A stretch of DNA of 64,000 nucleotides from Peltaster fructicola. Lineage: Eukaryota; Ascomycota; Dothideomycetes. The number at the start of each line of letters is the position of its first letter. Within the stretch, counting starts at the first letter, position 1. Made by a program: the position numbers and the translations under genes. This document shows positions 55,501 through 64,000 of the stretch, one piece after another. The notes below the pieces were generated by a model that worked only from the letters and a program-made list of their open reading frames with translations, did no database searches and was not told the DNA's origin. The stretch covers positions 2,108,001 through 2,172,000 of the forward strand of contig CP051139.1 in assembly GCA_001592805.2 (NCBI GenBank). The letters run 5' to 3'.

Positions 55501-56428
55501 ACCAAACATTCCTGGAGCAGTCAACGACTTCGACGGAGGACGTACGTATCCCTTCGAGGGATCGTCAATGCTACTTCCCCAGCATGCTCCATACACAGAT
55601 CCACTCGGTGTGCTCATCTGTGGTGGGTCGGTACCTGGTCCAGAGTTCGGACTGGACAACTGCGTCACTATACAGCCAGATCAACCACAGGCCAACTGGA
55701 CCATCGAGCGTATGCCATCTAGACGTGTCATGACTTACATGTGCGCTCTTCCAGATGGAACATACCTCATCACTGGCGGTGCTCGTCAAGGCAGAGCAGG
55801 ATTCGGACTTGCTACAGATCCAAACTACAGCGCAGTGCTGTATGACCCAAGCAAGCCTGTCAATAACCGCATGACACTCATGGCCAACACCACTGTCGCT
55901 CGTCTCTACCACTCTGAGGCTGTGCTTCTTGATGATGGCCGCATCCTTATCTCTGGATCAGATCCTGAGGACCAGCGATCATTCGCTCCACAGGAGTATC
56001 GCAACGAAGTGTTCATGCCTCCATACCTCCTCAAGGGCGCACCACGACCATCATTCAATGTCTCCAGTATTGACTGGGATTATAGCCAGAGTGTCCAATT
56101 GACGGTCCAACCATCCTCGGGTAACTCTGCTGCTGGCTATCGTGTATCTCTCATTGGTGCTGTCGCCTCTACCCACGGCAACAGCATGGGTCAACGAACA
56201 TTCTTCCCGTCGTTCTCCTGTACAGGACTTACATGCACAGTCACCGCACCACCTAACGCAAACATTTGTCCGCCGGCATGGTTTCAGATGTTCGTGCTAG
56301 ACAACAACAACATACCATCGAATGCAACATGGATTCGTATTGGTGGTGACCCAGGCGACCTTGGCAGCTGGCCTGCATTTCCTGACTTCAATGTTCCAGG
56401 CCAAGGTCCGGTCATTCCACTTCACTGA
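52594..56428 (+). CDS. secreted six-WSC-domain copper radical oxidase (glyoxal oxidase-like)
   Basis: Three exons: 52594-52769, 52820-52947 and 52995-56428, 1245 residues. The N-terminal signal peptide is VPVLLSLLLSSVQA. Six Cys-rich WSC carbohydrate-binding domains start near residues 55, 159, 274, 368, 499 and 610 (each with a GCY/GCF, an AGxEY and CxCD/CxCG). Numbers three and four are close duplicates. From about 716 a seven-bladed AA5_1 oxidase follows. Radical-copper ligands have counterparts: Cys in VFCSASL (about 790), Tyr in TYPFEGSS (about 952), Tyr-His in RLYHSEAVLL (about 1071) and His in ASTHGNSMG (about 1160). A C-terminal galactose-oxidase early-set domain ends GGDPGDLGSW. It likely oxidises aldehydes or sugars to make H2O2 at a glycan surface. 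Confidence 0.93.
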
Positions 56429-57288
56429 GTCCTGAAGAGACGGGCATGAGAGCTCACTCGGAGCTCAGTACAAGTCGAGTTGCAACAAGCTGTCTTGCAA
56501 GACCTCTCGAGCATGTGCTTTGTCTTGGAGACTATGCATCTTCAACAGCATCGATACGGGAGGCATGGGATAGAGAACATCGTCGTAGTCGGTGGAATGG
56601 GCGGCGATGTACGGTGGTTAATGGTATTGTCTATGGCGTCGAGAGAGCGCTTCTAGTATGTTTTGTGTTGTATACCCAAATTCCTTCCACATCATATGAG
56701 AGATGCAGCAACGCTGCATGCACATTAGAAAAGCGGTCGAGTACAACATGCGACTGTTTACGAGAACTACGGCTCCATCTCATCTCGATATGCTTGATTC
56801 AACTCCTCACATCTTCTCTTCTCGCAAACTCCTGGTCATGCTGCTATGGTAGTATGGGAATATGCTGCAAATGATTGTGTTCCTCGTTAGGTCGCTCAAT
56901 GTCTGTCCTGCAGGTCGTGAACAGTGTCTCGCTGCATCAGGATCGGGCAGCGTCCAGACCGGCCTTTCATTAAACGACCTCTCACTCGACAGACCAAGAT
57001 AATCGACAGCATAAGCTGCTTCGTCAGCAGGGCTAGGAGCAAAGAGTTTGTTGACGGTAAAGCTAATTTGGCCGCGCACGATGTCGGACACGGCAGACTA
57101 CACCAGTACGTTGCAGCAGATAAGATGAGCAGATGAGAGACTTCCGGAATGAGATCTGACATTCATCGTCCTCGTGGTCATTTCGAGAGCATACTCCGCT
57201 GACTCCATGATAATGTTACATGCACGTGTTCTTGTCCTTTCGACACCGCTAAATCGCTACAATCAAGCAAGCACACCGTTGCAGTGCC
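56429..57288. other. intergenic between convergent genes
   Basis: 860 bases. A minus-strand frame at 56807-57091 reads fairly protein-like (ISFTVNKLFAPSPADEA) but begins at a GTG and has no domain. It is not called as a gene. Confidence 0.35.
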
Positions 57289-58269
57289 TTAATCTCCCCA
57301 AAGGACCTGCACTACTGGTGTCACCGCGCCATCCTTGCTCTTGCTGTTACTCTCGACATCAGACGCCGAAGGCATTACCATGCCAGGGTTGAAGAGGAAT
57401 GACAGCGTGACTAGAGCTTTGATGCATGCCGTCAGCAAGATGCCCAGCGATGCGCCGCGTTTCGATGCTGCAGCGCCAGCAAAGTGTCCTGCTGCCATCG
57501 TCAAGAAGAACCCTAGGCGTCGAGTCCTTGGCCTGTTGTTGAGCTTGAACAGATCCGGATCGTAGCATAGTTGAATCAGCGTAGATGTGATCATGGTGGT
57601 GTTCAGCTCTGCCAGACCGACTCCGATTGCTAGTGATACCTGCCCTGCCATAGCGAATGCTAACAGGAACATCTTGATGACGGCGTGGTGGCCTACTTCT
57701 GACTTGACACCGTAATGCTGTATGGCGCCGGCAGCGAGAATCAATGCAGTCTGTAGGAGATTGGTGGCCAGCAAGTACAGACGTCGCCGTCTACCGATGA
57801 GTCGTCCGATGTGGCCAAACGCAGCAGCGCCGATGATGAAGGCACATATAGCCGTTGCAACATTTTGTTCGAGTGCTTGAGATAGTGCTGAATGATTGAC
57901 CGCGTCAACGGCAAGCAGCAACATGTTTCCAGTCATCTTGCTTGCGAATACTCGATATGTATTGTACGTTGTGACATCCAGAACGCCGGTCGCGAGTGTC
58001 AATACATACATTTGTGCTGCCAGGTACCAGTCGAAGGCTACTTCTTGAGTAAGATATAGCTTCCATGCTGCCACTGTTGGTATCCTTAAAGGCGAGATGT
58101 GACCGACCCTTGGTACCGACAACTTGTCGCTCCCTGGAGTCGAGTCTACACGTTGTAGATCTGGGCGTGCTCGGGGCAGATGTGTTTCTTTCTCAAGTCG
58201 GTATGAGAGCTCCCTCGGGAGGAAGCCCGGCATTGGAGGGTCACTGCGACCTTTGACGGGCGTGTTCAT
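57289..58269 (-). CDS. DUF1275 (YoaK-family) membrane protein
   Basis: Single exon, 326 residues from the ATG at 58269. The frame is open further upstream, but that part lacks coding character. The cytosolic N-terminus (about 1-75) is Pro/Arg-rich. About six membrane helices follow, with the DUF1275 patterns LATGVLDVTTYNTYRVFASKMTGN and VGLAELNTTMITSTLIQL. The role of the family is unknown; transport has been suggested. Length and topology are typical for fungal members. Confidence 0.87.
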   Translation of the reverse strand: MNTPVKGRSDPPMPGFLPRELSYRLEKETHLPRARPDLQRVDSTPGSDKLSVPRVGHISPLRIPTVAAWKLYLTQEVAFDWYLAAQMYVLTLATGVLDVTTYNTYRVFASKMTGNMLLLAVDAVNHSALSQALEQNVATAICAFIIGAAAFGHIGRLIGRRRRLYLLATNLLQTALILAAGAIQHYGVKSEVGHHAVIKMFLLAFAMAGQVSLAIGVGLAELNTTMITSTLIQLCYDPDLFKLNNRPRTRRLGFFLTMAAGHFAGAAASKRGASLGILLTACIKALVTLSFLFNPGMVMPSASDVESNSKSKDGAVTPVVQVLWGD

Positions 58270-59686
58270 GGTAAGTGAAGGACTTGGATGACAAGAGTGA
58301 AGGGAAATCAAGTGCGCGAGAGAAGGTATTGACACTGTCTGATAAGACCTACCATGTGCCACACTCACCGCAGTTGTGGATTGCCTATGTGGGCCCAACA
58401 TTCATGTAGAGTTTGTGAGGGTATGTGTAGTGTCTCTAGAGGGCTGACGGGCTGCAACCTTCGCTCCTGAATATGGGACTCGAATCTGTGCTTGCTCTGT
58501 AGCGCCAGTATCAGGGCAGTGTCGAGCCACCCTGGCATCAAGGTTGCGCTTTGAGCAACGGTTCGAAGAGGACACCTCCTGAGATCACATCGTGAAGGTC
58601 GAGTTGTTGAGCAAACACTCTGCTCTGCCAAGTACTCGACGATGAGGTCATGCTGCTAGAGTGCAGCTAAGTCCCACAGATCTTCTCAACAGACTGATAA
58701 TGTCCTTGGCAAGAAGTAGAATGCGAGAGATATCAGACCAGGGTGGAAACCTTAGCATGATGCGCACCGGCATTGCTCGTCGATCCTGATCGGACCCTTT
58801 ATGCATGTGAAGCACAAGGCTTGGCTAGGCCCACGACCGTGTCAGATCATCCGGTCCGCAACGGCGGCAGCCGTTGCAAAAAGTAACGCTGATGTTTGCA
58901 ATGCACCGCGTAGGTGTAACGTCAGGAGATAAGGTCGATGGCACGTTCTGCTTGGCGAGGCTGTGCTGTTGTGGTGGTCCACTGTATCATCGGCAGACCA
59001 AGCAGCTATTGGTAATGTGGCAGGACGATCTTGCTTCAGTGTTCTGCCAAGTGAGCAGATACGTGAGCGTATGCTTGGCTCCATGATATCATCGCGAATC
59101 GCCGGTGCTATGAGAACCTTCTGAGGATGAGTAGTACGTGCGACGGACGGTGGCCGACGAACTAGGCCTTGCAGCTAGTTGACTTGGTAGCATAGCAGTG
59201 GCGAAAGGAGAGGATGCTGACAGCCAGCTTTGAGGCACAGCTGACTCTCACCGATGTCTTGCGGAGCGAGCGGATGCACGACATGAGGTTGACCGTTTGC
59301 CATTGACTCGTGGATGGCGAAGGATTCGGATGCATAGGGTGGAAGCGATAGGTCAGCTCTATTTCCGCCATGGGTGGTGCTAAAATGTGTCGTCTCAAGT
59401 TTTTATCTATGACATCTGCATCAAGCGAGCGCCTCTCCCCACCTTCGACAAGCGCCAGTACCCGCTTGTCTTGAAACTGAGCTGTCACCACTCATCCTGT
59501 CATCAACAACGACAATGCATCGCAATGATGTATTCGCTCGAGATTGCGCATCGACAGATACGCCTTCGACTCTGAGATTGCAGTAATGCCGCATTCGCTA
59601 CAGCTTTGGCTCGAACTCCGTGGTTCAGCTTCAAACGATCGATCTTATACACAGACACGCGAGGCCGTGTGCCTTCAATTACTGCA
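58270..59686. promoter_or_regulatory. 1.4-kb divergent intergenic region, DUF1275 / RING-H2
   Basis: No supported gene. A minus-strand frame at 59162-59491 is not convincing. Confidence 0.4.
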
Positions 59687-61177
59687 ATGTGGCGACAGGC
59701 AATCTTGACGGCGCTGCTGCTTGCAGGCTTGGCCTTTTCTGCGAATACCATCGTACCAAGTAATGATACCGTTCCAACTGGGAGCACAACCGTCAATATC
59801 ACCATTGCAACTTCGGCAGGGATGGGCTACTTAGCATGGACTACCGTGCTCCCATTGAACTCTGCTGGATTGAGTGTACAGGTTCGGCAACATCAGTACT
59901 GACCTGAAACACCAGCTGACGCTCTACAGAATTCACCACAGATTGGAAGTGTGTTTCTGAGCGTTACCGGTAATTACCTCAAAGCAACAAGATCTAATGT
60001 CGTCTTCATCTCCTGCGACACTCCCACTACCAATATCGATCCATGGACCATATACGATCAGACCCAGAGTGTGTCGCCCGCCGCTGTCATTTTCTACACA
60101 ACCGAAGCAAATCGTTGTCTGCCACAACCCAACAATTCCGTGGCTTATCAATATTCCTACACAATGATGAATGCAAGCGACTCTTTGGCACTGCTCAGTA
60201 ATATCTCAAACATAGCGCTGGGATGGAGTGCTGCAGTCGGTGGGAACCCGAACAACGCCTCGAGCAGCTCAGACTCAAGCAGTGGACCAGCTCCTGGCAC
60301 AGCGCTGGCCATGATTATTCTTTACGCCATAACTGGCACGATCACAGCGCTTTTCATTCTCATCATCATAACAGGTACCGTGCGGGCCCATAGACATCCG
60401 GAGCGATATGGTCCAAGGACAGTTGATGGACAACCGAAGCGCACAAGAGCAGGAGGGTTGGCACGAGCTATGCTGGACACCATTCCGGTTGTGAAGTTCG
60501 GAGATCGTACAGCACACAAGCCATCTGACATTGAGCTGGCAGAGACTACTGCGGGTGCGGCAGCCCAGACGGCTGGTCAGTCAGTAACAAAAGGAGCTGC
60601 AGTGTCGGCCACGACCAGAGAAGTGGATAAAGAAGATGGCATCGCAGCTGCTAGCAGCAGTGTACAGCAATCTGCGGACACTCAGGGTTGTAGCATATGC
60701 ACAGAGGACTTCGAGCTCGGTCAGGATCAGCGTGTCCTGCCCTGCGAGCATTGCTTCCACCCAGCATGCATCGATCCGTGGCTGCTGAACGTGTCCGGCA
60801 CATGTCCACTGTGTCGAATAGATCTGCATGCGCCAGAAGAGCCAGATAAGACATCTGAATCGGAACCTATAAGGCCAGGAGCTGCGCGGCGGAGGAGTGT
60901 ACTGATGGCCATTACTGGACTTCGAAGACCTGATGGAATGTCCCGAGAAGAACGTCTCCAAGCTCTGCGACGATATCGACTAAGACAGCAGAGAGGAGAT
61001 CCTCAAGCAGAATCTGGCGCAGAACAACTCGCTGAAACTGATGCTGCACAACCTATGTCAGACCCTCGATTGACGACCGCTCAACCTGCAGGTGCTGTTG
61101 AGGAAGAAGGACGAACAAGACGGCGCTTGAGACAGCTTTTCAATGTCCGTACGAGACGAACCACAACACAGCCGTGA
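59687..61177 (+). CDS. membrane RING-H2 ubiquitin ligase (PA-TM-RING-like)
   Basis: Two exons, 59687-59881 and 59930-61177, 480 residues. The ATG at 59687 was chosen because it starts a signal peptide (AILTALLLAGLAFSA). A luminal domain (about 25-205) follows and may be a diverged protease-associated domain with several Asn glycosylation sites. One membrane helix comes next (LAMIILYAITGTITALFILI). The cytosolic tail carries the RING-H2 finger CSICTEDFELGQDQRVLPCEHCFHPACIDPWL...CPLC at about 325-365. The architecture suits E3 ligases of endosome or vacuole membranes. The C-terminal tail is Arg/Glu-rich. Confidence 0.85.
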
Positions 61178-61389
61178 AGGCGAGCATGAGGACAATTGGA
61201 TAGTTCGATGATTTATAACGATGATGCTCGTGTAGCAGATCGTGGCGTTACTGCATACCTGATGAGATATGATTGTGTATCAATACGTATTTATGATGCT
61301 TTCCATTTGGACGTGGACTCGTCCATCCTGTTGCTAAGATCAAACCAAACGCCACGCTAATTAGAAGACGGCTGCCCTGACCATGTCGC

Positions 61390-61730
61390 CTACCGGTTGT
61401 TGACCTTGGCGACCTCGCGCTCGGCTGGATTGTAGCTTTGGAAGATCAGTACGGAAACGTGGCGACTGGTCGCATAGCACTCACCGAAGCAGTTTCTCAA
61501 TCAGATCGACATGCGTGAGTATCATACGGCGACAGCAATAGCGCTTAAGGCCAAGCTTGTCGAGCGCGTCTCTGTGAACTGAGTATGAGTATGATTCCTC
61601 GCGGGAGTTATTGTGCGCCGTACCCTTCTTTCGTGGCTTTGTCGTTCTCGCTGTCAATCAACTGCATGTATTGTGTCCAGAGGTCTCCCACGACCTTCCC
61701 GCAGGAGAAGCAGCGTACTGGAATGATCAT
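61390..61730 (-). CDS. RPB10: RNA polymerases I/II/III shared subunit Rpb10
   Basis: Three exons, 61730-61624, 61571-61485 and 61435-61390, with introns of 52 and 49 bases, giving exactly 79 residues. It is a zinc-binding subunit common to all three nuclear RNA polymerases. Zinc ligands: [16 protein letters not shown] (CxxC) and [11 protein letters not shown] (CC). The core also has LWTQYMQLI, and [17 protein letters not shown] closes the protein. The joins G|A at the first intron and CG|C at the second reproduce the invariant sequence, so the model is firm although no single frame reveals it. Confidence 0.95.
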
Positions 61731-61894
61731 TTTTGCGTTGTGGTGTAGAGTGTATGCGCACGCGATTATCTTTGTTCAAGTGCTGCAGTCCAAGCGTTGT
61801 TGGTCTAGAGTAGGGCGGTGAGCAATAATTTGCGAGGCAGAATTCGTGGTAAACTTTTGGTTATGAACGACAGTGAACTGAGCGCACTGGCTGT
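61731..61894. promoter_or_regulatory. short divergent promoter, RPB10 / NAN1
   Basis: 164 bases separate the two start codons, so transcription of Rpb10 and the rRNA-processing protein must share this control region. Confidence 0.6.
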
Positions 61895-64000
61895 ATGAGC
61901 TCCTCAGTCGCTCTTGGTACGATGTCGAATACCGATACGACGAGTATCAAGCGCAAACATCCCTATGAAGATGGCAGTAAGAGCGCGAAACGGCAGCGCC
62001 AGCAGGAACATAAGAGATCCCAGCTATCTGCGCCAGACAGAACGGCAATCAAAGGTTCAGTGAAGACGCAGAGTGACAAGGTGTTGCCATTTGAGAGCAA
62101 GCACCAGAAGGCTATCCCAAAAGAGCAGAAGAAGCAGGCCACAGTTGCAAAGGCGATACCAGCGACTCCAGGAACGCATGCAGTGTCGAAGCCAACATGG
62201 GCGTTGAATTCCAGGAAGGGTGGTCGATACGCTGACCGCGATCCTATCGTTCTGGGAGATGCCATTGTGACAGCAGTCGGGGACGAAATCAAGGTGCTCA
62301 ACATCACTAACTCGTCCGTGGTAGCTACCCTGGCTGCACCTCCTGATACGAGAATTGTGTCGTTCGATGCAATCAGTACACCACAAGAGAACCTCATCCG
62401 CATTCTGTACAGCAACGAGGTGCTCATCGATTGGGACTGGACGACAAACTCAAAGGATGAGTCGAAACTAGCAGTCACGAACGTCGACTTGTACAGACTA
62501 GCACCAAAACCCGACGATCGTACTGCGAGCATCTACACGACGTGGGATAACAAGAGCTGTGCGATACTGCTGGACGGCATAGAGCTGCATAGTACAGTAC
62601 ACCGCGTTGTTGATCTGAGAGTGCTATCTGGCGTCAGTGTCATTGCTGCTCTCTGTGAACGAGCAGTTCTCATTGGAAGAAAAGAATCGACAGACGAGTA
62701 TACCTGGGTGGAGCTGCCATGGTCAAAGCGTGCAACTTGCTTCGACATCAGAGAGCGCCGTGGTTCAAAGACGAAGGACTTCAGTCTGGTAGTTGGTCTG
62801 GAGGGTGGCATGATCGAGCTGCACAACAATGTCTCATCGCTATTCACAAAGGCTGAACTGCATACTCCTCAGCAACTACACTGGCATCGAAACACTGTGG
62901 CAGCTGTCAAATTCTCACCAGATGGCAACTACATAATCTCAGGTGGATCAGAGACTGTACTAGTTATGTGGCAGCTCGCAACTGGTCATAAGTCATTCCT
63001 GCCGAACCTGACTTCGCCAATTGAGCGCATTGCCGTCAATGCTGCAGGCAACCGTTACAATCTACGACTGGGCGACAATTCTATTATGGTCCTCTCGACT
63101 ACAGAATTGAAGCCCGTGGCAAACTTTGCTGGTCTTCAGATGTCTACAACGCAACGCTGCACAGCGATACTTCATCCAAAGCAGCCCGACAGGTTGCTTC
63201 TTTCCGCAGCCGAAAGCCAGCGAGCTCGTTCGCGGGCTTTCTTGCAGACTTATGATATGGGATCCGACAAGCACGTCTCCAGGCAGGCGCTCACCAGAAA
63301 CAACGTCACCGATCTGAAGGATAGTCCCGAGCATATGCCGATTCTCCCTCCAGATGTCGAGCGTCTGGCTGTATCAAATGATGGGTCCTGGCTCGCCACG
63401 CTTGACACATGGACACCACCACATCGCGATCTGGTGTATCTGGCAACCGACGAACTCATGACAGACGAAGACAAGGCAGTAAGGACTGAAGTGCATCTCA
63501 AGATCTGGCGATGGAATGCACTCAGTAATGAATGGATGCTGAATAGCCGGATGGATCAGCCGCACTCGCACGGCTTCGTTCCTGCCAAAGTGTTCAAAAT
63601 CTTAAGTGACACCACCAAGCCTGGCTTCGTCACAGTCGGCGAAGACAGTGCTGTGAGGATTTGGCGACCGCGTAGAAAAACACGGGCTGGTCTGGTCTCC
63701 GAGACCGATGAAGAGATTGAATGGGTTTGCCGGAACACTATTGAGCTAGAGAAGGCCGAAGACAGGACCGACCTCGAGCACGAAGGAGACTCGCCTGTGA
63801 ACGCAGCGCTGAGCATTTCTGACGACGGCAGTCTACTGGCTGTGTGTGTGTTAAATGAAGAGCAGCAAGTCATTCATCTCATCGATATGGACACTGGAGA
63901 GGTCAGGTCAAGTCACGACAACATTGCAGCACCCGAGCTCATCGACATTGCTTTCATCGATCGCTATCTTGTTGCTCTGTCTCGACGAACGCTCAGAGTG
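61895..64000 (+). CDS. NAN1: SSU processome WD40 protein Nan1/Utp17 (WDR75), 3' end outside window
   Basis: Open for 702 codons from the ATG at 61895 to the last base, so the C-terminus is missing. An alternative in-frame ATG lies at 61922. It is a subunit of the UTP-A/t-UTP subcomplex needed for pre-rRNA transcription and early 18S processing in the nucleolus. The N-terminus is basic (SIKRKHPYEDGSKSAKRQR). WD repeats are seen, for example HRNTVAAVKFSPDGNYIISGGSETVLVMWQ and FVTVGEDSAVRIWRPRR, fitting the tandem beta-propellers of WDR75. No introns are seen so far. Confidence 0.88.
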   Translation, partial: MSSSVALGTMSNTDTTSIKRKHPYEDGSKSAKRQRQQEHKRSQLSAPDRTAIKGSVKTQSDKVLPFESKHQKAIPKEQKKQATVAKAIPATPGTHAVSKPTWALNSRKGGRYADRDPIVLGDAIVTAVGDEIKVLNITNSSVVATLAAPPDTRIVSFDAISTPQENLIRILYSNEVLIDWDWTTNSKDESKLAVTNVDLYRLAPKPDDRTASIYTTWDNKSCAILLDGIELHSTVHRVVDLRVLSGVSVIAALCERAVLIGRKESTDEYTWVELPWSKRATCFDIRERRGSKTKDFSLVVGLEGGMIELHNNVSSLFTKAELHTPQQLHWHRNTVAAVKFSPDGNYIISGGSETVLVMWQLATGHKSFLPNLTSPIERIAVNAAGNRYNLRLGDNSIMVLSTTELKPVANFAGLQMSTTQRCTAILHPKQPDRLLLSAAESQRARSRAFLQTYDMGSDKHVSRQALTRNNVTDLKDSPEHMPILPPDVERLAVSNDGSWLATLDTWTPPHRDLVYLATDELMTDEDKAVRTEVHLKIWRWNALSNEWMLNSRMDQPHSHGFVPAKVFKILSDTTKPGFVTVGEDSAVRIWRPRRKTRAGLVSETDEEIEWVCRNTIELEKAEDRTDLEHEGDSPVNAALSISDDGSLLAVCVLNEEQQVIHLIDMDTGEVRSSHDNIAAPELIDIAFIDRYLVALSRRTLRV

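Noticed and set aside
56807-57091. 94-codon minus-strand frame downstream of the WSC-oxidase
   Set aside because: It begins at GTG, not ATG, has no recognisable domain, and overlaps another frame of equal quality.
61585-61821. 78-codon plus-strand frame near the right end
   Set aside because: It is antisense to the first exon and intron of RPB10, whose protein sequence is unmistakable.
1-64000. mobile elements, LTRs, secondary-metabolite core enzymes, CRISPR arrays
   Set aside because: No transposase, reverse transcriptase, integrase, terminal repeats, polyketide or peptide synthase motifs, or regularly spaced repeats were seen on either strand.

Overview
This window is a gene-dense piece of a filamentous ascomycete (Pezizomycotina) nuclear chromosome. 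The evidence is the mix of genes (a urate oxidase, a Zn2Cys6 regulator with a sugar transporter, a WSC/glyoxal-oxidase fusion, a GT2 wall glycosyltransferase), introns of about 43-61 bases with GTAAGT-like donors and CTAAC/CTGAC-like branch points, and balanced base composition. The style of the proteins, especially the GT2 synthase, suggests Dothideomycetes (Mycosphaerellales/Capnodiales-like). That placement is inference. I see no transposon, LTR element, CRISPR array, tRNA or rRNA.

Left part (1-25 kb): an APH/AIM9-like kinase-fold protein diverges from a 3-ketoacyl-CoA thiolase. Next come a DUF3245 nuclear protein head-to-head with mitochondrial succinyl-CoA ligase beta (LSC2), a GNAT acetyltransferase and a Hva1/TUDOR-domain protein. 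TFIIF alpha (TFG1) is head-to-head with a Cid1-type poly(A)/poly(U) polymerase. The SOD1 copper chaperone (CCS1) is head-to-head with a Tdp1-like phosphodiesterase. A six-exon MFS sugar transporter lies just downstream of a Zn2Cys6 transcription factor. A two-exon TOM6 is head-to-head with mitochondrial ribosomal protein uL13m.

Middle part (25-43 kb): urate oxidase, the TORC2 subunit Rictor/Avo3/Ste20, a two-RING plus LON-domain ubiquitin ligase, a Vip1-like RRM protein, INO80 subunit Ies6, a PHD-finger protein, proteasome ATPase Rpt6 and a Vnx1-like vacuolar cation/H+ antiporter. Most of these are housekeeping genes, and many share short divergent promoters.

Right part (44-57 kb) is looser. 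A membrane GT2 glycan synthase, a membrane-anchored GH16 glucanase/transglycosylase-like protein and a secreted protein with six WSC domains fused to a copper-radical oxidase lie next to each other, with unusually long intergenic spaces (2.3 and 1.65 kb). This looks like a physically linked cell-wall module and is the most biologically suggestive part of the window. A DUF1275 membrane protein and a PA/TM/RING-H2 ligase follow. The window ends with RPB10 head-to-head with a truncated WD40 gene for the SSU processome protein Nan1/Utp17.

Several genes are invisible as single reading frames and were assembled by eye from exons: RPB10, TOM6, the 5' exons of CCS1, Hva1, the Zn2Cys6 factor and GT2, the six-exon transporter and the eight-exon LSC2. 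Exon joins in the evidence fields are my readings of GT..AG sites checked for frame. None is backed by transcript data.
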